Part shown: one piece after another, positions 42,019 to 47,021 of the stretch
Position numbering within the stretch: position 1 is the stretch's first letter
Layout: each line of letters starts with the position of its first letter
Translations under genes and position numbers: made by a program
The notes under the pieces: model-generated
Told to the model about the DNA's origin: nothing
The model's database searches: none
The model's input: the letters and a program-made list of their open reading frames with translations, nothing else
Assembly (NCBI GenBank): GCA_001443525.1
Contig: LKPX01000025.1
Span: 1-47,021, forward strand
Direction of reading: 5' to 3'
Length of the DNA: 47,021 nucleotides
DNA from: Desulfobacteraceae bacterium RAAP-1
Lineage (GTDB): Bacteria > Desulfobacterota > Desulfobacteria > Desulfobacterales > Desulfatirhabdiaceae

Positions 42019-42048
42019 ATGCTAAGCTTCAATATACATGGCTGTCAA
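42019..42048 (-). promoter_or_regulatory. Sigma-70-type promoter of the defence block
   Basis: On the minus strand TTGACA (42043-42048) and TAGCAT (42019-42024) are 18 bases apart. The -10 element ends 6 bases before the ATG at 42012, which would place the start of transcription on the start codon. A TGTCATGACA palindrome at 42071-42080 could be an operator. Confidence 0.6.
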
Positions 42049-42161
42049 GGGATTTTTTCTGATTTCATGTGTCATGACACTGGTTCAGTTGAATGGGAAG
42101 CCTTAAAATGATTGGATAAAGTTGTAAAATTGTAGCATAGAGTCTTCTCTGATTTCATACT

Positions 42162-42500
42162 ATGATGACGGAAAATAAAAAGCCCAGTCGATTGGCAAAA
42201 GCGATGCTTGAGACTGCCAAAGACATGCGAAATGTCGGACTGATGGATGATGCGGATTATGGGAAAATCACCTTGCGCCATCTTGGCATGAAAGAAAAAA
42301 TCGTTACTGAACCACTGACCGGTGAAGACATTCGTGCGATGCGTGAGCAAGCTCACATGAGCCAAGCGGTGTTTGCGCATTATCTGAACTTGACGGCCGG
42401 CTATGTGTCACAACTGGAGCGAGGCAAAAAGCGTCCAACCGGTGCGGCGCTAGCGCTTTTAAGCGTTATTCATCGTAAGGGAATCGAAACGATCCTTTAA
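42162..42500 (+). CDS. NadS-like HTH regulator (solitary antitoxin type)
   Basis: 112 residues: a helical N-terminal part (MTENKKPSRLAKAMLETAKD) and a Cro/C1 helix-turn-helix (LTGEDIRAMREQAHMSQAVF, HYLNLTAGYVSQLERGKKRP). It is closely similar in layout to the antitoxin at 28880-29182. No toxin gene lies upstream: the 149-base divergent gap to the AAA_14 gene contains only the promoter, a TGTCATGACA palindrome and twice the string TCTGATTTCAT. It may therefore act as a repressor of the divergent defence block; this is inference. The ATG at 42162 or 42165 could be used; neither has a clear ribosome site. Confidence 0.85.
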   Translation: MMTENKKPSRLAKAMLETAKDMRNVGLMDDADYGKITLRHLGMKEKIVTEPLTGEDIRAMREQAHMSQAVFAHYLNLTAGYVSQLERGKKRPTGAALALLSVIHRKGIETIL

Positions 42501-42537
42501 AAACGTCATTTCTATCATCCAGCCTGCACTGATGCCC

Positions 42538-42552
42538 TTGAACCAGTGCCTA
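42538..42552. repeat. 15-bp direct repeat, left copy
   Basis: TTGAACCAGTGCCTA here recurs exactly at 43764-43778. Between the copies lie the Phd-VapC pair and the sigma-54-activator fragment. An inverted 10-base core (CACTGGTTCA) also occurs at 42078-42087, beyond the NadS-like gene. Confidence 0.7.
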
Positions 42553-42573
42553 CAAACTGCCATTAGGATAAGG

Positions 42574-42616
42574 TTGACTTCGATTTGTTTATGTGCATAC
42601 TATAAGTGTACACATA
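42574..42616 (+). promoter_or_regulatory. Promoter and probable operator of the Phd-VapC operon
   Basis: TTGACT (42574-42579) and TACTAT (42598-42603) are 18 bases apart. A dyad TATGTG (42590-42595)/CACATA (42611-42616) overlaps the -10 element, with a nested GTGTACAC. This is the usual site for autorepression by a Phd-VapC complex. GGAGGA follows, 6 bases before the antitoxin ATG. Confidence 0.65.
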
Positions 42617-42634
42617 CGACCCTGGAGGATAAAT

Positions 42635-42874
42635 ATGGAAATAACAGCAAAAGAGCTTCGTGGAAAACCTGGACAAATAATTGAACAGGCATCGCGAGGA
42701 ACTGAAGTAATTATTACGATTCGGGGTAAAAAAATGGCAAGGCTTGTTCCCTATAAATCTGACAAAACTAAGATTGAAGCAGATGATGAACTGTTTGGAT
42801 TATGGAAAAACAGAGATGATATTGATTCTGTTGATGATTATGTGCGTTCCATAAGAAAAGGGAGGGCATTTTGA
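42635..42874 (+). CDS. Phd/YefM-family antitoxin
   Basis: 79 residues: MEITAKELRGKPGQIIEQAS, RGTEVIITIRGKKMARLVPY is the Phd/YefM DNA-binding fold (MxxxxAKxxxxxxL...G..V.ITRxGKPVAxLVP). The acidic C-terminal half (ADDELFGLWKNRDDIDSV) would neutralise the toxin. The start at 42635 follows GGAGGA. Its stop overlaps the toxin start (TTGA). Base composition is clearly more AT-rich than the surrounding genes. Confidence 0.9.
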   Translation: MEITAKELRGKPGQIIEQASRGTEVIITIRGKKMARLVPYKSDKTKIEADDELFGLWKNRDDIDSVDDYVRSIRKGRAF

Positions 42875-43248
42875 TCATTGATTCTGATGTACTGATATGG
42901 CATTTAAGGGGAAATGAAAAAGCACGAGATACGATTCATAAAAGCATTCCATTTAGTATTTCTGTAGTTACATATATAGAACTCATTCAAGGAATGAGAG
43001 ATAAAAAGGAAATGAATACCCTTATAAAACAATTAGCAAAATGGGGTGTGGATATAATTCAAATAAATCAAGACATTTCCGCAAGGGCGATGATCTATGT
43101 TGAACAATATCATCATAGTAGTGCGATGGAACTGGCTGATGCATTGATAGCAGCAACATGTGTGAGCAATTCAGAAATTCTGATTACAGGTAACGAAAAG
43201 CATTACAAGATTGTTCCAAATATTCAGATAAAGAAATTTATCCGTTGA
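42871..43248 (+). CDS. vapC: VapC-type PIN-domain toxin
   Basis: 125 residues with a TTG start overlapping the antitoxin stop. PIN motifs: MIIDSDVLIWHL (first Asp), VVTYIELIQGM (Glu), ELADALIAATC (Asp) and the final strand ILITGNEKHYKIV, where Asn takes the usual fourth acidic place. VapC toxins are Mg-dependent ribonucleases, commonly against tRNA or rRNA loops. AT-rich like its antitoxin, which suggests the pair arrived together. Confidence 0.92.
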   Translation: MIIDSDVLIWHLRGNEKARDTIHKSIPFSISVVTYIELIQGMRDKKEMNTLIKQLAKWGVDIIQINQDISARAMIYVEQYHHSSAMELADALIAATCVSNSEILITGNEKHYKIVPNIQIKKFIR

Positions 43249-43264
43249 TATCAAGAAGAATATT

Positions 43265-43297
43265 CGGCTAATCGGGTAGCCGAGGGGGTTCTCCCCC
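43265..43297. repeat. Two adjacent hairpins after vapC
   Basis: CGGCTA-ATCGGG-TAGCCG (43265-43282) is followed directly by GGGGG-TTCT-CCCCC (43284-43297). They sit 16 bases after the vapC stop and just before the sigma-54-activator fragment. No T-run follows. They could terminate vapC or mark the end of a lost element. Confidence 0.45.
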
Positions 43298-43316
43298 ACC
43301 ACCGGATGTCTGCCGC

Positions 43317-43781
43317 ATGGACATCAAACAGATATCCGAACTTTTCGGTTACAAGGCGGGTGCTTTTACCAGCGCCCGCCGGGACACCCCCGGACGTTTT
43401 GCTTTGGCGCAGAACGGGACACTTTTCCTGGACGAAATCGGCGATATCTCACCGGCTGTTCAGGTCAAGCTTTTGCGGATATTGCAACATCGGGTTTATG
43501 AACCGCTGGGATCCGGAAAATCGGTTGTCACCAATGCCCGGATCATCTGCGCCACCCATCGAAATCTTGAAGATTTGGTCAAAACGGGAATGTTTCGCGA
43601 TGACCTGTTTTTCAGGATTAACGTGTTCAAGATCAGTCTGCCGCCATTGTCCGAGCGAAAAGAAGACATCTCCCTTCTGGTTGAAAACTTTATGGAACGG
43701 CTCAACCGTGAAGGGGCCGGCAACGCGGACAGTCTTTTTGTCCTCATCAAGTATAAAGCTCCATTGAACCAGTGCCTATGA
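43317..43781 (+). pseudogene. Fragment of a sigma-54 activator AAA+ domain
   Basis: Homology begins at SELFGYKAGAFTSARRDTPG and continues through GTLFLDEIGDISPAVQVKLL, RIICATHRNLEDLV and PPLSERKEDISLLVENFMER. The Walker A half, the receiver or sensor part and the C-terminal DNA-binding domain are missing, and the sigma-54 contact loop reads GAFTSA, not GAFTGA. The frame ends in the 15-bp repeat (KAPLNQCL). It cannot activate transcription. It is not derived from the intact activator at 1077-2489, whose sequence differs here. Confidence 0.85.
43764..43778. repeat. 15-bp direct repeat, right copy
   Basis: TTGAACCAGTGCCTA, identical to 42538-42552. It coincides with the 3' edge of the sigma-54-activator fragment and lies 20 bases before the stop of the PLP-enzyme gene on the other strand. 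Confidence 0.7.
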
Positions 43782-43798
43782 ATTCATGAAGCTGGGAA

Positions 43799-44998
43799 TC
43801 AGATCACCCCCAGCTCCTTTCCCGCCTTTTCGAAAGCAGCCAGAACCTTATCCAACTGGCTATCGGTATGGGTGGCCATATAACTCGTTCTGAGCAGTTC
43901 TCTTCCAGGAGGTACTGCCGGACTGGCGACCGCATTGACAAAAATCCCTTTTTCAAAAAGGAGCTTGCACATCTGGTAAGTTTTGATGGTGTCTTTAATG
44001 ATGATCGGGATGATCGGAGTTTCGCTCGATCCCGTATCATATCCGAGCGATTTGAATCCATTATGCATCTTCCGCGAATTTTCCCAAAGCCGAGTTCTTA
44101 ATTCGGGTTGTTCTTCGATGATGTCCAAAGCGGCGCTTACCGCTGCCACCTGGGGAGGGGGCAGGCTGGCGCTGAACATCAGCGAGCGGCCAAGGTGCTT
44201 GGTCCAACGGATCACCTCTGCCGAACCGGCGATAAAGCCGCCGACTGCGGCAAGCGATTTACTGAAGGTTCCCATGATAATATCCACTTCGTTTTCAAGG
44301 CCGAAATGCTCGGCCGTTCCCCGTCCTTCATTTCCAAGAACGCCGATCGCATGAGCGTCGTCAACCATGATCCTTGCGCCATAGGCCTTCGCCAGTTTTA
44401 CGATAGCGGGGAGATTCGCAATATCGCCTTCCATACTGAAAACACCATCAACGACGATCAATTGCGCTTTCCCCCGGGTTTCATCAAGAACTCTTTCAAG
44501 ATCGCCTATATCGTTATGGCGGAACCTTTGAACTTTGCCGAAGGAGAGGCGACTGCCGTCAATGATGCTTGCATGGTCGTATCTGTCAATAATGGCGACA
44601 TCGTTGCGTTCCACAAGAGCGGAGATCGTTCCCAAATTGGTCTGGTAGCCGGTTGCAAAGACCAGCGCGGCTTCTTTCTGAAAAAACCGGGCCAACTTCT
44701 CTTCCAGTTCTTCGTGAATCTCAAGGTTCCCGTTTAAAAATCGGGAACCCGAACAGCCGATGCCATATTTTTCAATGGCATGGATCGCGGCTTCCTTCAC
44801 CCGCGGGTGGTTGGAGAGTCCGAGATAATTGTTGGAACCGATCATGATCACTCGCTTCCCGTTAACCACCACTTCAGAATCCTGCGGAGATTCAAGTTTG
44901 CGGAAAAAGAAATAATAGCCGCTTTCCCTCAACCCGGATTCATACTCCGTAGCCTTTACGCATTTATTCAAAATATCCACGAACAACCTCGCCTTCAA
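43799..44998 (-). CDS. Alpha-oxoamine synthase (AONS / KBL / serine palmitoyltransferase-like)
   Basis: 399 residues of the PLP-dependent alpha-oxoamine synthase family. Visible: GSNNYLGLSNHPRVKEAA, the substrate region GCSGSRFLNGN, the cofactor Asp/His in VDDAHAIGVLG, and the Schiff-base lysine in GTFSKSLAAVGGF. It condenses an amino acid with an acyl-CoA, releasing CO2. The C-terminal PPGRELLRTSYMATHT and the lack of bio genes nearby favour a lipid-type (serine palmitoyltransferase-like) or natural-product role over biotin synthesis; glycine C-acetyltransferase is another possibility. It lies 17 bases downstream of a radical SAM gene on the same strand. Confidence 0.88.
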   Translation of the reverse strand: MKARLFVDILNKCVKATEYESGLRESGYYFFFRKLESPQDSEVVVNGKRVIMIGSNNYLGLSNHPRVKEAAIHAIEKYGIGCSGSRFLNGNLEIHEELEEKLARFFQKEAALVFATGYQTNLGTISALVERNDVAIIDRYDHASIIDGSRLSFGKVQRFRHNDIGDLERVLDETRGKAQLIVVDGVFSMEGDIANLPAIVKLAKAYGARIMVDDAHAIGVLGNEGRGTAEHFGLENEVDIIMGTFSKSLAAVGGFIAGSAEVIRWTKHLGRSLMFSASLPPPQVAAVSAALDIIEEQPELRTRLWENSRKMHNGFKSLGYDTGSSETPIIPIIIKDTIKTYQMCKLLFEKGIFVNAVASPAVPPGRELLRTSYMATHTDSQLDKVLAAFEKAGKELGVI

Positions 44999-45015
44999 CT
45001 ATTGACAGATGATAT

Positions 45016-46368
45016 TTATTGCTTTTCTGTTGGGTTGAATGTTCCTGCAAAAGGCTGCGGATTCTCCAGAGCTCTGAAATAGCGGCTACGGGTCGCAAGG
45101 TTGACCGCAATATATGCTTTGCAACCGAGCAGCGTTCGTTTCCATGGACTCATGCCAAGGAATCGTTTGGTCAATGCGCCGAAAGAATAGGCTTGTCTGT
45201 TCAAGCGGGCGTAGCCACTGACAAGTTCGTCAGCGGTCATGCCCTTGGGTTGATAAAAGAGTGTATCAGGAGGATATCCACGGAGCCACCAGTCATGCAC
45301 AAGCAGCCTTCCTTCACTTAAGAGACGCTTATATAACCGTGTTCCCGGATAGGGAGTGAGTATCCGCAACTGAACAACATCCATACGACTTTTCATGATA
45401 AACTCAAGGGTCTGGTCGAACACGTCTTTGTTTTCGTAGTCAAATCCAAAGACAAAGGAGCCGAGTATCCCGAAGCCTTCGTCATGGAAGCGACGCATCG
45501 CCTCATAAAAATCAACCTTCAGGTTCTTTATTTTTTTCACCTCATTCTGTGTTTTTTTCTGTACTGATTCGAACCCGACCAGAAGCCCCAGGCACCCGGA
45601 ACGCTGCATCAATCCAAGCAGTTCAGGATCCTCGGCTAACGATACGGTTCCTTGCGCCAGCCATCGGCGGCGAAGCGGAATCATTTGGGTAAAGAGCTCC
45701 TTTGCAAAATTCCGGTTTAGTCCAAGGGCGTCATCGCAGAAGAAAATGTGAGGGGAGTCAATGGACGCTATCTCGGCAATCACCTCCTGAACCGGTCTGA
45801 CGCGATATTGGCGCCCCAGTGTCTGGCCGATGCAGCAGAATTCACAGTCATACGGACATCCTCGGGATGTCTCGACACCGACGGGGATCCGGGTGCCCCC
45901 CTGATATCTGAATCCGGACAGGAGATCTCGACGGGGTTCCGGAAGACCTTTGAGATCCGTCATTTTATCGGAATGATATATTCTTTGCATCCGTCCCGAT
46001 GCGGCGTCGGATACAAGTTGCGGCCAGACGCCCTCGGCTTCCCCCACAACGACCGCATCTGCATGTTCCAACGCTTCTTCAGGCAACACCGTGGGATGTA
46101 TGCCTCCCATCACCACCTTTACACCCTTCCGGCGATATGTGTCAGCGATGAGATAGGCTCTCAGCGCCAGTTCCGTCAACACGGTGATGCCCACCATATC
46201 CACATCCTGATTGATGTCATCAGGAGCAAACGCTTCCTCGACAATGGTTACCGTGTGGCCGGGCGGGGTAAGCGCCGCCAGCAGGGGAAGGTTTACCCGC
46301 TGGAGCTTGAACGGACTGGATATTGTGTCTTTTCGTTGTTCATTGGGCGCGATAAGTTTTATCTTCAT
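45016..46368 (-). CDS. B12-binding domain radical SAM protein
   Basis: 450 residues. N-terminal B12-binding-like fold (~1-140, DMVGITVLTELALRAYLIAD, KVVMGGIHPTVLPEEAL, VVGEAEGVWPQL); radical SAM core with CPYDCEFC (~residue 172), FFCDDALGLN and LVGFESV; C-terminal tail about 380-450. It differs clearly from the protein at 7374-8852, so the two are distant paralogues. Neighbours are an alpha-oxoamine synthase and an ABC-2 permease, suggesting modification of a lipid or secondary metabolite. The ATG at 46368 overlaps the stop of a short Cys-rich ORF. Confidence 0.87.
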   Translation of the reverse strand: MKIKLIAPNEQRKDTISSPFKLQRVNLPLLAALTPPGHTVTIVEEAFAPDDINQDVDMVGITVLTELALRAYLIADTYRRKGVKVVMGGIHPTVLPEEALEHADAVVVGEAEGVWPQLVSDAASGRMQRIYHSDKMTDLKGLPEPRRDLLSGFRYQGGTRIPVGVETSRGCPYDCEFCCIGQTLGRQYRVRPVQEVIAEIASIDSPHIFFCDDALGLNRNFAKELFTQMIPLRRRWLAQGTVSLAEDPELLGLMQRSGCLGLLVGFESVQKKTQNEVKKIKNLKVDFYEAMRRFHDEGFGILGSFVFGFDYENKDVFDQTLEFIMKSRMDVVQLRILTPYPGTRLYKRLLSEGRLLVHDWWLRGYPPDTLFYQPKGMTADELVSGYARLNRQAYSFGALTKRFLGMSPWKRTLLGCKAYIAVNLATRSRYFRALENPQPFAGTFNPTEKQ

Positions 46369-46472
46369 TTTTTGACCTCACCAATATGTCTTTCCGTAAA
46401 ACCAGCCATCCCTTGACATTCGGGACCGTTCAGGCAGACCCCACAAACATTAAATGAGCCCTGCTTTTCCAT
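46365..46472 (-). CDS. 35-residue Cys-rich ORF coupled to the radical SAM gene
   Basis: MEKQGSFNVCGVCLNGPECQ, then GMAGFTERHIGEVKK. Three cysteines in a CxxCx5C pattern could bind a metal or be a substrate. The stop overlaps the radical SAM ATG (ATGA). No good ribosome site precedes the ATG at 46472, and the frame is open further upstream to 46655 without a convincing start, so its reality is uncertain. Confidence 0.35.
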   Translation of the reverse strand: MEKQGSFNVCGVCLNGPECQGMAGFTERHIGEVKK

Positions 46473-46548
46473 TACAACACGCCAGTGTACCCTGTCATGA
46501 CGCGGGGACAGGGTGACTGCGCCATGGCGCCAGGGAGGTACATTGCTG

Positions 46549-47021
46549 TTACCGGCCCTCTTCCCATTGGGTGGCGACGATTCCAAGGATAAAGACCACG
46601 GCTGCAAAAGCGCCGATAATCGCGGCGTCACGCAACGCGGCCACATTGTCTTCAAAAACCATCGCCGCCCTGAGCCCCTCGTTCACATAATACAGCGGCA
46701 GCATCCTGGCGATCTTCTGCAGGAAACCCGGCATCAGCTCGATGGGGAAGAAGCTCCCCGACAGGAACATCATCGGGAAACTGATAGCGTTTGCGGCGGC
46801 GGCGGCGCTCTGCGCCTCCTTGACGAAGCGGGTGAGTATCATCCCGATGCCGACAAACGCGAATACGTCAAGTAAAATGAACGCAAGGAGCCAGGCGTCT
46901 ATATGCAGACTGACATTAAATACGGCATAGCTCACCAGCAGCATTGCAATCGTGGATATGACCGCAAGTATGAACTGGTACAGGATGTCCGACAGTATCC
47001 AGTCTGTGCGGGTGATGGGCG
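46549..47021 (-). CDS. ABC-2 type transporter permease (3' part, runs off window)
   Basis: The last 157 codons of an ABC-2 membrane protein. The visible part begins PITRTDWILSDILYQFILAV in frame at the window edge and has four hydrophobic segments. ABC-2 features are the long FVGIGMILTRFVKEAQSAAA helix and the MMFLSGSFFPIELMPGFLQK signature before the last helices, ending IVATQWEEGR. Permeases of this class export lipids, polysaccharides or drugs. The start and the ATPase gene would lie to the right of the window. Confidence 0.88.
   Translation of the reverse strand, partial: PITRTDWILSDILYQFILAVISTIAMLLVSYAVFNVSLHIDAWLLAFILLDVFAFVGIGMILTRFVKEAQSAAAAANAISFPMMFLSGSFFPIELMPGFLQKIARMLPLYYVNEGLRAAMVFEDNVAALRDAAIIGAFAAVVFILGIVATQWEEGR

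Noticed and set aside
1-47021. CRISPR array, prophage, tRNA or rRNA genes
   Set aside because: No regularly spaced repeats, no phage structural or integrase genes and no tRNA or rRNA-like sequence were found on reading both strands; short tRNAs could still be missed without a covariance search.

Overview
The window looks like chromosome from a Deltaproteobacterium-type (Desulfobacterota) bacterium with moderate GC. This is inferred from the gene content (PAS-rich sensor kinases with a sigma-54 activator, B12-binding radical SAM proteins, CtfAB/Adc, a DUF499/DUF1156 defence block) and from a dispersed fold-back repeat whose ends read GACGGCTTCGTAAAAAGTC. No rRNA, tRNA, CRISPR array or intact insertion sequence was seen. 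Almost every gene is on the minus strand; the exceptions are three small antitoxin/toxin units and the remnants beside them.

Region 1 (1-7.0 kb): the 5' end of a gas vesicle gene (gvpA), preceded by a receiver-only protein whose phosphorylatable Asp is replaced by Asn, a sigma-54 activator with a receiver domain, and two large PAS sensor kinases (one hybrid). A good -24/-12 promoter lies upstream of the odd receiver. Region 2 (7.0-9.4 kb): a small helical protein, a B12-binding radical SAM protein and an ABM-fold protein, ending at a 152-bp MITE-like element with terminal inverted repeats and a target duplication.

Region 3 (9.4-28.4 kb): a continuous leftward run of stress and carbon/energy genes: two CsbD-type proteins, a DUF3309 peptide, a three-BON periplasmic protein, FtsH, a discoidin-like protein, histidine phosphatase, class I aldolase, slipin, DsrE-like and PRC-barrel proteins, acetone-pathway genes (ctfA-ctfB-adc), a decayed Mla-type ABC locus, YflT/DUF1269-like and DUF5320-like proteins, phosphoketolase, acetate kinase and a YihY/BrkB membrane protein. 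Three near-identical ~147-bp modules (14.1, 20.4 and 28.6 kb), all facing left, each combine a sigma-54-type -24/-12 promoter with a GTCATATATGAC dyad placed about 110-130 bp upstream. They divide this region into three putative transcription units. Two of them abut gene remnants (a lipoprotein, a RelE-type toxin), so they look like inserted or recombined promoter cassettes. This is the most unusual signal in the window.

Region 4 (28.7-43.8 kb): a defence island. Six co-directional genes run from 42.0 to 29.3 kb: an AAA_14/DUF4143 ATPase, an AAA-like/PD-(D/E)XK protein, a DUF499 P-loop ATPase, DUF3780, a DUF1156 DNA methyltransferase and a PLD-SNF2 helicase. The last four match a known but poorly characterised anti-phage association. 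The block is flanked by two solitary HTH antitoxins, one with a truncated toxin, and by an AT-rich Phd-VapC pair plus a sigma-54-activator fragment enclosed by a 15-bp direct repeat. Region 5 (43.8-47.0 kb): an AONS/serine-palmitoyltransferase-like enzyme, a second B12-binding radical SAM protein, a tiny Cys-rich ORF and the end of an ABC-2 permease, possibly a lipid or natural-product modification/export cluster.
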